This document shows positions 37,267-46,190 of a stretch of DNA of 64,000 nt, piece by piece. The DNA lies in contig NZ_JAECZB010000018.1 in NCBI RefSeq assembly GCF_016056295.1, forward strand, positions 1-64,000, read 5' to 3'. The notes beneath the pieces are model-generated. The model made no database searches, was not told the DNA's origin, and saw nothing but the letters and a program-made list of their open reading frames with translations. The stretch comes from Atlanticothrix silvestris CENA357 (lineage in GTDB: Bacteria > Cyanobacteriota > Cyanobacteriia > Cyanobacteriales > Nostocaceae). A program made the position numbers and the translations under genes. Each line of letters opens with the position of its first letter. Positions within the stretch are counted from its first letter, which is position 1.

Positions 37267-38172
37267 ATGAAAAAACTTACTATTGGTCGATTTTGTAGAT
37301 ATACCTATATTGGATTAATATCCTCAATCGCTGTATTCAGTACAACTACCTCCGCCTTCACTCAGGTAGTAGACAATTCTCCAATTCGGCAAACTCCTAT
37401 TCCTGCTTCCAACTTAATTTGGCCAACTCAAGGGTTTATTTCTCAAGGCTTCCGTAAATATCAACATGAAGGAATTGATATTGCAGGGGCATCTGGCACT
37501 CCAATTGTAGCTGCGGCATCCGGTACAGTGGTCAAAGCAGGTTGGGATAATTGGGGATTAGGAAATTCTTTAGAAATTAAGCACCCTGACGGTAGTCTCA
37601 CAGTCTACGGACACAATCGCCGTCTTTTGGTGAGCAAGAATCAACAGGTCAGCCAAGGTCAAATCATTGCAGAAATGGGATCTACAGGTAATAGTACAGC
37701 GCCTCACTTGCACTTTGAATTTCACCCAGATGGTCGTTTAGCGGCTGATCCCTTGCGAAAATTATCTTCTTCTACGGCTAGCAAAATACCACCACAGCCA
37801 GTTACTATCTCTGCTTCTAGAGGTCGCCCAGTCTCAAAACCTCCAATAGTTCAGCAAGTTTCACCTCCACAACCAATTCCTACCAATGTTGCACCTATAA
37901 CTAATACTAAATGTAGTGGCATAACCGTCATTGAAGGTGAGACTGCCAGCATCCGAGTCAAAGTTTGTGATGATCATGGCCATTTATTTTATGTTGGGCA
38001 ATTGAAACAAGACCCCAGCCAGCCAGTCAAAATCCCAGCTTGGAATATAGGTAAAGATACATATCAAGCAGATAATGGTAGTTTTTCCTATTTAGTCAAC
38101 CGTGAGAAAGTGGAAGTATGGCGAAATGGCAGTCAGATTAGATCTGATAATTTTCATACTTTAACTAGATAA
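37267..38172 (+). CDS. M23 (LytM-type) peptidase, secreted
   Basis: M23 metallopeptidases cut cell-wall cross-bridges or activate amidases. This 301-residue protein has an N-terminal signal peptide (hydrophobic IGLISSIAVFSTTTSAFT), then the peptidase domain (about 50-165) with His67/Asp71 (HEGIDIAG) and His147/His149 (HLHFE), so the zinc site is complete. A Pro-rich linker (about 172-205) leads to a C-terminal beta domain of about 90 residues with two cysteines. The next gene is another wall-associated protein on the same strand. Confidence 0.92.
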   Translation: MKKLTIGRFCRYTYIGLISSIAVFSTTTSAFTQVVDNSPIRQTPIPASNLIWPTQGFISQGFRKYQHEGIDIAGASGTPIVAAASGTVVKAGWDNWGLGNSLEIKHPDGSLTVYGHNRRLLVSKNQQVSQGQIIAEMGSTGNSTAPHLHFEFHPDGRLAADPLRKLSSSTASKIPPQPVTISASRGRPVSKPPIVQQVSPPQPIPTNVAPITNTKCSGITVIEGETASIRVKVCDDHGHLFYVGQLKQDPSQPVKIPAWNIGKDTYQADNGSFSYLVNREKVEVWRNGSQIRSDNFHTLTR

Positions 38173-38394
38173 AAAATTAGTGAAAAGATTAAATCTTAAT
38201 TGAATTTTATTTATATTTTCGATAAGCGATCGCCTGCCAATCTTGATATTCATCAGTGCGATCGCTTTTGAATGAAAAAATTTACCAATTCTTAGTATTT
38301 TTTTATTATGCTACCAGTAAAAACGCTTTATGATTATTTGTAATCAAAGATACCGAAAACATAAATTCTCTAAAATCACTTACAGGTACTCATC

Positions 38395-38997
38395 ATGGAA
38401 TATATTGCTTACTCCCTCATGGTTATTGCTAACCAAGAGGCAACTGGACAAGCCGAATATACCGAATACAATTTCCCCAAGCTGCAATTCAATTTAGGAA
38501 AACTACTGAAATCTTCTGCTTGGCTAACTTTAGCTGGCATTAGTGTACTTTTTGCCGCTTTCACCCAAGCTCAAATAGCTTCAGCAGCTTATGTCAGAAC
38601 GAATGGTAGTTGTCTACGTGTTCGTACTGGCCCAAGCACAGCCTACCAAGTTGTAGGATGTATCCCTAATGGTGCCCCAGTTGCAACGATTACAGGATAC
38701 AATAACGGTTTTGCTAGGCTTTCTACAGGTAGATACGTTGCTGCTAATTGGATTAGCGATACATCTAACCCTCGTCCTACCACTAGACCTGGTGGTGTTG
38801 GCGGCCCAGTGATTCTGAATATAGGAGCTAAAGGTCAGCCTGTTAGAGACGTACAACAAGCTTTAGGTGGTCTTACAGTTGATGGAGTATACGGCCCAGT
38901 AACTGCTAGCCGAGTTAGACAATTTCAGGCAAGTAATGGTTTACGTGTAGATGGTATAGTTGGGCCTCAAACTCGTAGCTTTTTATTTAGAAGTTAA
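38395..38997 (+). CDS. Secreted SH3b and peptidoglycan-binding domain protein
   Basis: This 200-residue protein has a hydrophobic export segment (about 42-65, ending in QIASAA), an SH3b domain (LRVRTGPSTAYQVVGC, about 75-120) and a C-terminal PG_binding_1 domain (VRDVQQALGGLTVDGVYGPVTASRVRQFQ, about 149-198). It lacks a catalytic domain and probably attaches to murein. The unusually long cytoplasmic part before the hydrophobic segment (about 36 residues) may mean that the true start is downstream. It follows the M23 peptidase. Confidence 0.88.
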   Translation: MEYIAYSLMVIANQEATGQAEYTEYNFPKLQFNLGKLLKSSAWLTLAGISVLFAAFTQAQIASAAYVRTNGSCLRVRTGPSTAYQVVGCIPNGAPVATITGYNNGFARLSTGRYVAANWISDTSNPRPTTRPGGVGGPVILNIGAKGQPVRDVQQALGGLTVDGVYGPVTASRVRQFQASNGLRVDGIVGPQTRSFLFRS

Positions 38998-39007
38998 AAG
39001 AGGCAGA

Positions 39008-39146
39008 GTGAAGAGCAATATCTTTCGGTTAAGGGGAAAAGGGGAAGGGTTCAAGGGGAAAAAACCTGTAACCCTTACCCAATAACTTTTCCCAAAGCCC
39101 AATTTCCAGTTAAAAATGCTTAACCGAACAGTATTGGGGTGAAGAG
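39008..39146. mobile_element. MITE-like element with GTGAAGAG flanking repeats
   Basis: Ends CAATATCTTTCGGTTAAG (39016) and CTTAACCGAACAGTATTG (to 39136) are inverted repeats with a few mismatches. GTGAAGAG occurs directly outside both, at 39008-39015 and 39139-39146, and looks like an 8-bp target duplication. The interior is G/C-strand-skewed low-complexity sequence without a gene. Confidence 0.65.
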
Positions 39147-39206
39147 GAGAAAGCCTTGCGTTTATGCTATGAGCCTTGTCCCTGCTTTCTTACTTTTTGA
39201 CGTTGC

Positions 39207-40322
39207 TTAAGAAACCTGTAAATAATTTTTTACAATTTGCAAGATGTGTTCTGCTGCATGACCATCTCCAAAAGGATTAATAGCATTGGCCATAGCTTCA
39301 TAGGCCTTTGGGTTACTGAGTAACTCAGTCGCAGCTGCAACAATATTCTCACTCGTAGTTCCTACAAGTTTAGCTGTACCCGCAGTCACTGCTTCCGGCC
39401 TTTCTGTAGTATCTCTTAAAACTAGCACAGGTTTTCCTAAGCTAGGTGCTTCTTCTTGTAAACCACCAGAATCAGTTAGCAAAAAATGCGATCGCCCAAT
39501 TGCTCCTACTAATTCTGCATAATCTAAAGGTTCAGTCAAAAAAATTCGGGGATGATTTCCTAAAAGCGCTTGCAATGGTTCTCTGACCGTCGGGTTGCGA
39601 TGCAATGGTAAAAGTAAAGCAGTATCAGAAAACTTATCTAATATTTGCAAAAATCCTTGAGCGATCGCTTGTAATGGTTCTCCCCAATTCTCCCGCCGAT
39701 GGACTGTTGCTAATAAAGTGCGATTAGAATCCCAGTTTAAACCGGGTACATCACAAGCTGGTTGGGTTGCAGCAACATTTAACAATGCATCAATCACTGT
39801 GTTACCTGTCAAGTGAATTTCTCCCAATACACCAGAACGTTGCAAGTTTTCTACAGCTAAAGTAGTGGGTGCAAAGTGCAATTGAATCAGTTGAGAAATT
39901 AATCGCCGATTAGCTTCTTCTGGGAAAGGATTAAATAAATCATCTGTTCTTAACCCTGCTTCTACATGACCTACAGGAATTTTTTGATAAAAAGCTGCTA
40001 AAGTTGCTCCAAAAGCTGTGGTGGTATCTCCCTGTACTATTACTAAATCTGGCTTTTTTTCATGGAATAATGCTTCCAAGCCTCGCAAACTGCGGCAAGT
40101 AATATCGCTTAAAGATTGCTGTGGTTGCATAATCTCTAAGTTGTGATCTGCTTTTAAGTTGAACAGCTGCATCACTTGCTCAACCATTTCACGATGCTGT
40201 CCAGTTAAAATTACTTGCAAATCAAAGTCTGGGGAATTTTGAAAAACCTGAATTACCGGAGCTAATTTAATCGCTTCCGGACGTGTACCCAAAATAATAC
40301 AAACTCGTTTTTGATTAGTCAT
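39207..40322 (-). CDS. wecB: UDP-N-acetylglucosamine 2-epimerase (non-hydrolysing)
   Basis: WecB converts UDP-GlcNAc to UDP-ManNAc for surface polysaccharides. The 371-residue protein has the GT-B fold with ILGTRPEAIKLAPVI at the N-terminus, LTGQHREMVEQ, GDTTTAFGATLAAFY, HVEAGLRT and the catalytic C-terminal segment LTDSGGLQEEAPSLGKPVLVLRDTTERPE. All family motifs are intact. A seven-copy heptamer array starts four bases upstream of its start codon. Confidence 0.95.
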   Translation of the reverse strand: MTNQKRVCIILGTRPEAIKLAPVIQVFQNSPDFDLQVILTGQHREMVEQVMQLFNLKADHNLEIMQPQQSLSDITCRSLRGLEALFHEKKPDLVIVQGDTTTAFGATLAAFYQKIPVGHVEAGLRTDDLFNPFPEEANRRLISQLIQLHFAPTTLAVENLQRSGVLGEIHLTGNTVIDALLNVAATQPACDVPGLNWDSNRTLLATVHRRENWGEPLQAIAQGFLQILDKFSDTALLLPLHRNPTVREPLQALLGNHPRIFLTEPLDYAELVGAIGRSHFLLTDSGGLQEEAPSLGKPVLVLRDTTERPEAVTAGTAKLVGTTSENIVAAATELLSNPKAYEAMANAINPFGDGHAAEHILQIVKNYLQVS

Positions 40323-40325
40323 TAG

Positions 40326-40374
40326 TCAGTGGTCAGTGGTCAGTGGTCAGTGGTCAGTGGTCAGTGGTCAGTGG
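40326..40374. repeat. Heptamer tandem repeat (TCAGTGG x7)
   Basis: Seven perfect tandem copies of TCAGTGG lie immediately upstream of the wecB start codon (ATG at 40322). In copy number this is the largest array in the window. Copy number probably varies between strains and could alter the wecB leader. Confidence 0.95.
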
Positions 40375-40420
40375 AAGAAACAACTGACAACTAACAACTA
40401 ACAAATTATAAATAAGCATG

Positions 40421-40441
40421 AAAAAACCCGGCTTAACCGGG
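40421..40441 (-). terminator. Rho-independent terminator
   Basis: On the minus strand CCCGG-TTAAG-CCGGG is followed by six T residues, 35 nt after the stop of the small membrane-protein gene at 40476. Confidence 0.88.
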
Positions 40442-40475
40442 CAGATGCACTGTTTGTCGAATTTAGTGGAATCAA

Positions 40476-40850
40476 CTATAGCTCGATGTCACAAGTTAAA
40501 GGGCAAGCGGCATAGACAGTGGTCTGCGCCTGGTCTGCTTCTCCATGCAGCCAGCTTAACCATTTAACATCACTAGGATGTATTCCCTTGAAAGTCAACA
40601 CACCAGCTGCGATCGCAACTGCCATGACATTAAACATAATCAAACCACCAGCAACCAGTAAAACTGCACTAACAGGCATTACAGATTGCAACACAATTGA
40701 CAACAGACAACCGACCGTAGCCATCAAAACCACTAACGGAAAACCGACAACCAACAAGCATACTGCCAACGTGAAAGTCCAGATTAAAAAGCTTTTGACC
40801 ACCAACAAGGAGTAGGTCTTCCCTAGATTAGAGCTTTGAGCCAAAACCAT
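40476..40850 (-). CDS. Small membrane protein (124 aa, unknown)
   Basis: This 124-residue protein has hydrophobic segments at about 17-45 and 50-85 (LAVCLLVVGFPLVVLMATVGCLL, VSAVLLVAGGLIMFNVMAVAIAAGVL), then a polar tail containing KWLSWLHGEADQAQT and two late cysteines. No family is recognised. It has its own terminator and a long gene-free region upstream, so it is probably monocistronic. Confidence 0.75.
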   Translation of the reverse strand: MVLAQSSNLGKTYSLLVVKSFLIWTFTLAVCLLVVGFPLVVLMATVGCLLSIVLQSVMPVSAVLLVAGGLIMFNVMAVAIAAGVLTFKGIHPSDVKWLSWLHGEADQAQTTVYAACPLTCDIEL

Positions 40851-41565
40851 GACTTTGCCTCCTAATTACACAGCATAATTAACTTCAGCTATATCTCGCT
40901 TTTAACGAGCCAACTGAATTGTTCTTCAGTGAAATTAAGTATATAAAAATCTATTAGTAAAATGAGCATTTATTTACTAAAGTTTACACTTAATTTTTTG
41001 TAATTATGAATGTAAATTCAAGTTAACAATTAAGTTTAAAACTACTTTCCGGCATCTGTCTTCAGGAATAGAAGCTAAAGCCTAGTAGCTCCTAATATGC
41101 ATTTCCCACTCTTGACTTAGATTATGCTTAACACTTCTTATAAAAATTGATGAACGCTCTCATAATTCTAAGAAGTTGCTGAATAAATTATCTGCTGCTG
41201 ATTTTGCTGTTAATTGCTAGCAACTTGTATTTATGCTGAGAAAATTTTTTTCATTTAACAATATAAAGTATTTACAATAAAACATTGGTAGTGAATAACA
41301 CGATGTCTTATAGGAATAATGCTGAGGCTGCTATAGGGCTATAGTGTGATAAACAAGGGTATGTAAGCCAAAAATTTTCTAATTAACTTATGAGAATTAG
41401 GTTATGGATAAAAAATATACAAGTATTGATTTTGAAACGTAACCAACCATTGTTTTGAAAATTTAAGCAAACAGACAGTCATAATTCTACTTCCTAGCGC
41501 TTTAAAGCTTGCTAATAGAGACTTTTGACTAATTAAAGTTTATGAACGCCACATTTTAAAGATAT
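40851..41565. other. Gene-free region between divergent genes
   Basis: About 715 AT-rich bases separate the small membrane-protein gene and pilT. Promoters for both should be here. A short repeat CTATAGGGCTATAG lies near 41331-41345. I see no gene, RNA structure or mobile element. Confidence 0.4.
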
Positions 41566-42834
41566 ATGACAGAATCACAGCATCCATCAAGTGTAAATCC
41601 TGTTGCTTCCCGAAATGTGCCCCCAATGCCGCCGCTGCCACCATCGTTAATGACGCAGCGCCAATCTACACAAACGTTGGATATGTCGTCAGTGAATAGA
41701 ACTCCCTCCAGTGCTGGATCTAGTGCGGCCCACCGTCCGGGCCCTCCGCCACCGATGCCAAAAAGTAGCGCTCCAGGATTGACCTTGGCACAGATTATTA
41801 AGGAAGCTTACGATCAGGGATATTCAGACGTTCACCTAGGTATCGGTGAAATACCTCGTTTCCGCAACCGAGGAGAAATTCAATCAACGGATTATCCAGA
41901 AACCAATAAAGAAGCTTTTATGAGTTGGTTGCAGGAGGTAATGAGTGAGGCAGAAATTCAGCGCTTTGAAGAATACTTAGAATTTGACGGCGCAACTCAG
42001 TACGACTTTGCTCGCGTGCGGATTAATGTCTTTGGTTCGCTTAAGGGCTATTCAATGGTGCTGCGGTTGATTCCGCTGAAAATCTTGACTATGGAACAGT
42101 TGAGACTACCCTCGATTTTTCGGGATATTTGCCATCACCATAAAGGTTTAATTTTGGTGACTGGGCCTACTGGTTCTGGTAAATCGACAACAATGGCAGC
42201 GATGATTGACTACATCAATAAAGAGATGGCTAAACATATCATCACCATTGAAGACCCGATTGAATTTGTCCACCAAAGCCGCAAGTCTTTAGTCAAACAA
42301 AGAGAAGTGGGAATGCATACCCTAAAGTTTGACAATGCTTTAAAAGCAGCTCTGCGGGAAGATCCCGATTTGATTCTAGTGGGAGAAATGCGGGATAAAG
42401 AAACTGTCAACACCGCCTTAAAAGCTGCTCAGACTGGTCACTTGGTAATGGGAACCCTCCACACCAATAGCGCCGTAAAAACTATTGAACGGATATTGAA
42501 TTTGTATTCAGGTGAAGAACAAGATGCGATGCGGGTAGCAATTTCCGAGTCTTTGGTGGCGGTAATTGCTCAAGGTTTGTGCCGCACTACTGATGGTAAG
42601 CGGGCTGCATTCCACGATATCTTGATCAACACCGAGGCTATCAAAGAATGGATCAAAGACGGTAAGTATGATGAAATTACCGAGTTGATGAAGCAAGCCA
42701 GCTTTGATGGCATGATCACCATGAATCAATCACTGCTTGAACTCTACCAAGACGGGCGCATTACAGAAGAAACAGCTTTAGAGATGTCACCAACTCCAAA
42801 TGAAATGGCACAGTTTCTCCGAGGACGAGTTTAG
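41566..42834 (+). CDS. pilT: PilT-family type IV pilus retraction ATPase
   Basis: PilT powers pilus retraction in twitching or gliding motility and DNA uptake. The 422-residue protein has the full secretion-ATPase set: Walker A GPTGSGKST, Asp box ITIEDPIEFVH, Walker B LILVGEMRDKETV and His box GHLVMGTLHTNSA. It has an extra 70-residue Pro/Ser-rich N-terminal extension (PPMPPLPPSLM ... PGPPPPMPKS) that I do not expect in canonical PilT. It is not next to pilB or pilC, so it may be a second PilT paralogue. Confidence 0.92.
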   Translation: MTESQHPSSVNPVASRNVPPMPPLPPSLMTQRQSTQTLDMSSVNRTPSSAGSSAAHRPGPPPPMPKSSAPGLTLAQIIKEAYDQGYSDVHLGIGEIPRFRNRGEIQSTDYPETNKEAFMSWLQEVMSEAEIQRFEEYLEFDGATQYDFARVRINVFGSLKGYSMVLRLIPLKILTMEQLRLPSIFRDICHHHKGLILVTGPTGSGKSTTMAAMIDYINKEMAKHIITIEDPIEFVHQSRKSLVKQREVGMHTLKFDNALKAALREDPDLILVGEMRDKETVNTALKAAQTGHLVMGTLHTNSAVKTIERILNLYSGEEQDAMRVAISESLVAVIAQGLCRTTDGKRAAFHDILINTEAIKEWIKDGKYDEITELMKQASFDGMITMNQSLLELYQDGRITEETALEMSPTPNEMAQFLRGRV

Positions 42835-42851
42835 GTACAGTAAAAGGTAAG

Positions 42852-43036
42852 AATTGAAATGGGGCATGGGGCATTGGGAAAAAGGGTAAAGGGAAAGGGG
42901 TAAGGGGGAAAGGATTTGTTTCTTCATCCTTTACCCTTTAACCTTTAACCCCTTTGGGGTTCGCCAGTCGCTCATGGGGGAAACCCCCAAGACCGCGCTG
43001 GCTCACCTTTTCCCCTCTAGCTGCTCCCCTGCTCCC
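42852..43036. repeat. 185-bp repeat, copy 1 of an inverted pair
   Basis: It is nearly identical, in reverse orientation, to 44973-45157 (same 185-bp length; I find a single mismatch). The interior includes AACCCCTTTGGGGTT and TGGGGGAAACCCCCA palindromes and purine-rich GGGTAAAGG tracts. No protein is encoded. Confidence 0.92.
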
Positions 43037-43068
43037 CTTCTCTGAATTACCTAGCCCCTGTAACTGAC

Positions 43069-43830
43069 TTGACTACAGACAAACTATCCAGACCCCAGTT
43101 GTTCAAAGGTATTGCCTTATTCACACCTGGAGGAGATTTAATTTACTGCATCGACTCAAACAAACAAGGTCGATGGCATTTGCATTTATGCACTGCTTTA
43201 CAAGAAATTTTAGATTTGCCAGAACCACCTCATTTTTTAGTACCTTGCTACACCGCGACGATTGACCACTGGCTTGATCCGCACAGCCACCAAGTGCGAA
43301 CATTTGCAGAGGCTTATCCAGCAGTGATCCGACATCAGGCTGTGCTTAACGCTATTTTCGGTACAGGTGAGCTAGTTTGGCAAACAGCCCCTTGGCAAGA
43401 GGGTTTGTGCGATCGCATGGTATTAGCAACTTATCGCTCCTCATTTCCCCAACTTTGGGAAGATCATGATTTAGTCGTAAACTTAGACCTTTCCCAACCA
43501 GTACCAAAATACTCTCAACCAGTCATAGCAGCCCAAAATGTACAGTTAAAACCACAATGTTATGTCCTGCGTCTGTTTGTTGCTGGGCATAGCGCCAATA
43601 CTGAACGCATCCTCCAGAATCTGCACGAAATGTTAGAGCGATCGCTAGGATATCCCTACACTATGAAAGTTGTTGATGTTTTAACTAATCCAGAACAAGC
43701 AGAAATCGATCAAGTTTCTGCGACTCCTACCCTTGTTAAAGTCTGGCCTGTGCCGATTCGGCGAATTGTGGGGGATTTAGATAATGCTGAGAAACTTTTA
43801 CAGATGTTAGGTGCTACAGACAAAAATTAA
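43069..43830 (+). CDS. Protein with C-terminal KaiB-like domain
   Basis: The 253-residue frame starts at a TTG (MTTDKLSRPQLFKGIALF); no better ATG precedes the conserved region. The C-terminal part (about 163-243) matches the KaiB fold: YVLRLFVAGHSANTERILQNLHEML ... YTMKVVDVLTNPEQAEIDQVSATPTLVKVWPVPIRRIVGD. KaiB is the clock protein that binds KaiC and also resembles the SasA sensor domain. The N-terminal about 160 residues are of unknown type and contain several Trp/His. It is not canonical kaiB, which has about 100 residues and lies beside kaiC. A role in clock output or redox signalling is possible but unproven. Confidence 0.82.
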   Translation: MTTDKLSRPQLFKGIALFTPGGDLIYCIDSNKQGRWHLHLCTALQEILDLPEPPHFLVPCYTATIDHWLDPHSHQVRTFAEAYPAVIRHQAVLNAIFGTGELVWQTAPWQEGLCDRMVLATYRSSFPQLWEDHDLVVNLDLSQPVPKYSQPVIAAQNVQLKPQCYVLRLFVAGHSANTERILQNLHEMLERSLGYPYTMKVVDVLTNPEQAEIDQVSATPTLVKVWPVPIRRIVGDLDNAEKLLQMLGATDKN

Positions 43831-43934
43831 ATTTAGGATTAAATTTCAGGGTCTTCAAACAACATTTTTATAAATAAGCGATCGCCTCAGAATATCTCTG
43901 AGTCAGCTTTGAATAACCATCAATAATTCTTATA

Positions 43935-44006
43935 TGGGTCGCCCGGGATTCGAACCCGGAACTAATCGGTTAAAAGCCGAGTACTCTACCGTTGAGTTAG
44001 CGACCC
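43935..44006 (-). tRNA. trnK: tRNA-Lys (UUU)
   Basis: The minus strand folds as a 72-nt cloverleaf: acceptor GGGTCGC paired with GCGACCC, anticodon loop CTTTTAA with anticodon TTT, and T-arm CCGGGTTCGAATCCCGG. The 3' CCA is not encoded. It lies between the KaiB-like gene and the aldose epimerase, inside the segment bounded by the 185-bp inverted repeats. Confidence 0.96.
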
Positions 44007-44067
44007 TTTCGTTGCATTTCGCAACTTTCCCAGTATAGCACAGACATCTGTAGTTTTGTAAAGGGGT

Positions 44068-44937
44068 CTAGAAAAAATTAGCTGTTAACCTTACAGATGC
44101 ATTGTAGCTAGCCCCTGATTCTAACACAGTTAGGTGTTCACCAGTGTTCAAAGAATTACGTGGGGCAGTCCACGGTTCTAAACAATAAAAGTCTTTGCCT
44201 TTGATTGTCCAAAATACCAAAATGGGATATTCCTTGCCGTAATCTAAAGTCAATTTTAACTTCCGGCTGTTATCTATCACCGTAGTCGATTGACTTGTGA
44301 GTTCTTTAAAGGCAACGTCAATTTCATCGAGATTAAAGTCAAAATTCCCATTAAATCGGTGAATTTCCTTATTTCTCTGGTCTTGGTATTCGTGGGAAGG
44401 AATTTCAAATTTTAGCTGAGTTTTATCCTTTATCGAAAAGTAAGGATGGAAACCTGTAGAAAAAGGCAGTTGTGTGGACGAGAGATTTTTATACTCCTGC
44501 TGAATTTCTAGAGTATTGCCTTGCAACTTGTAGATAAAAACTACTTGAAAGTCAAAGGGATAAACAGCTTTAGTTTGCTCTGTACTATTAAGGACGAGGG
44601 TAAGGCTAGCTTGATTTTGGGTTGCTTGCTCAGTTACTTCCCAAGGTAAATCGCGGGCAAAGCCATGCTGTTTGAGATTGTACTGTTTGCCGTTGTGGGT
44701 GTAAGAATTATCTGGCAAGTTGCCGCAGATAGGAAATAATATTGGATTTCCACCTCTGACACTCAAATCAGGATTAGCAAAACGCTCAGTATCCAGATAG
44801 AAAATTTCTTGCCCTTGGACGCGCCAACAGGTGATAATACCGCCGCGTTCTGGTACAACTTCCAGTTGAGAACCAGCAGTTTCATCAGAAAGGATGTAGG
44901 TTTTGTACTGTTGCTGTTGAAGGTCAATGGTAAACAC
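44068..44937 (-). CDS. Aldose 1-epimerase (galactose mutarotase-like)
   Basis: This 289-residue beta-sandwich protein interconverts sugar anomers or hexose-6-phosphate epimers. Family features are GGNPILFPICGNLPDNSYTHNGKQYNLKQHGFARDLPWEV with the active-site His in QHGFAR, TGFHPYFSI with the second His, and the acidic residue in CLEPWTAP. All expected catalytic residues are present. The gene is followed by tRNA-Lys and preceded by repeat copy 2. Confidence 0.9.
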   Translation of the reverse strand: MFTIDLQQQQYKTYILSDETAGSQLEVVPERGGIITCWRVQGQEIFYLDTERFANPDLSVRGGNPILFPICGNLPDNSYTHNGKQYNLKQHGFARDLPWEVTEQATQNQASLTLVLNSTEQTKAVYPFDFQVVFIYKLQGNTLEIQQEYKNLSSTQLPFSTGFHPYFSIKDKTQLKFEIPSHEYQDQRNKEIHRFNGNFDFNLDEIDVAFKELTSQSTTVIDNSRKLKLTLDYGKEYPILVFWTIKGKDFYCLEPWTAPRNSLNTGEHLTVLESGASYNASVRLTANFF

Positions 44938-44972
44938 AAATTTGAGTCCTTGGTTGGGGGCTAGAGGGAGCA

Positions 44973-45157
44973 GGGAGCAGGGGAGCAGCTAGAGGGGAAA
45001 AGGTGAGCCAGCGCGGTCTTGGGGGTTTCCCCCATGAGCGACTGGCGAACCCCAAAGGGGTTAAAGGTTAAAGGGTAAAGGATGAAGAAACAAATCCTTT
45101 CCCCCTTACCCCTTTCCCTTTACCCTTCTTCCCAATGCCCCATGCCCCATTTCAATT
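44973..45157. repeat. 185-bp repeat, copy 2 of an inverted pair
   Basis: Reverse-oriented partner of 42852-43036. Its right end reaches into the pdhA stop codon (45156-45158), so the pdhA 3' end and the repeat are fused. Spacing between the copies is 1936 bp. Confidence 0.92.
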
Positions 45158-46190
45158 ACTCGTCTTCTGCAAATATGAAGCGATACAATTCACTGGGGTT
45201 AGGTTCAGGGCTGCTTTCGGCGAATTTAACGGCATCGTCGATTACATCCTGAATTTTTTGCTCAATAGCTTTTAGTTCTTGCTCATCTGCCAAATTTTGC
45301 TCTAGAAGATAAGCTGCAAGTTTCTTAATTGGGTCACGGGAAAACCAGAATTCCTTTTCAGCTTTGCTTCGCAGTTCATCTGGGTCTGCGAGGGAATGAC
45401 CCCGGAAACGGTAGGTTAGAGCTTCTATTAATGTTGGGCCTTCACCTGCACGGGCGCGGGCGACAGCTTCTTGGGCTACGGCTCGCACTGCCAATACATC
45501 CATACCATCTACTTCTACGCCCACCATGTTAAACACGCTGGCTTTTTTGTAAATCTCTGGCTGGGAAGTTGCTCGTTCGTGAGACATTCCAATTGCCCAC
45601 TTATTATTTTCTACTACGAAAAGAATAGGCAGTTTCCAGAGGGCGGCCATATTCAAAGTTTCGAAAAACTGACCGTTGTTGGCAGCACCATCACCAAAAA
45701 AACAAGCGGTTACTTGGTCAGCGTTGGGATCTTTCAGTACTTCGCGGCGGTATTTACTTTGAAAAGCTGCGCCTGCTGCTACAGGAATGCCCTCAGCCAC
45801 AAAAGCATAGCCACCTAGTAAGCCATGTTCCTTAGAGAACATGTGCATAGAACCACCACGCCCTTTACTACAGCCTGTGGCTTTGCCAAATAGCTCTGCC
45901 ATTACCTCTTTTGCTGGGACTCCTGCACTCAGAGCATGAACGTGGTCGCGGTAAGTACTAGAAACAAAATCTTCACCTGGTCGCATTGCTTGAATCACAC
46001 CAGTAGAAACGGCTTCTTGACCGTTGTACAGATGGACGAAACCAAACATTTTACCTCTATAGTACATTTCAGCGCATTTGTCTTCAAAAAAGCGCCCTAA
46101 TGTCATGTCCTCGTACAACCGTAACCCTTCTTCTTTGGTGATCTGGGTAGTGGCAGTATTATATGTAGGTAACGTGCGTTCTTGAACCAT
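45156..46190 (-). CDS. pdhA: Pyruvate dehydrogenase E1 component, alpha subunit
   Basis: PdhA with PdhB forms the thiamine-diphosphate E1 enzyme that decarboxylates pyruvate for acetyl-CoA synthesis. The 344-residue length is usual. The ThDP motif [31 protein letters not shown] is intact, as are [10 protein letters not shown] and [18 protein letters not shown] (phosphorylation-loop region in eukaryotic relatives). pdhB is not adjacent, as is common in cyanobacteria. Its stop codon coincides with the edge of the 185-bp repeat. Confidence 0.96.
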   Translation of the reverse strand: MVQERTLPTYNTATTQITKEEGLRLYEDMTLGRFFEDKCAEMYYRGKMFGFVHLYNGQEAVSTGVIQAMRPGEDFVSSTYRDHVHALSAGVPAKEVMAELFGKATGCSKGRGGSMHMFSKEHGLLGGYAFVAEGIPVAAGAAFQSKYRREVLKDPNADQVTACFFGDGAANNGQFFETLNMAALWKLPILFVVENNKWAIGMSHERATSQPEIYKKASVFNMVGVEVDGMDVLAVRAVAQEAVARARAGEGPTLIEALTYRFRGHSLADPDELRSKAEKEFWFSRDPIKKLAAYLLEQNLADEQELKAIEQKIQDVIDDAVKFAESSPEPNPSELYRFIFAEDE

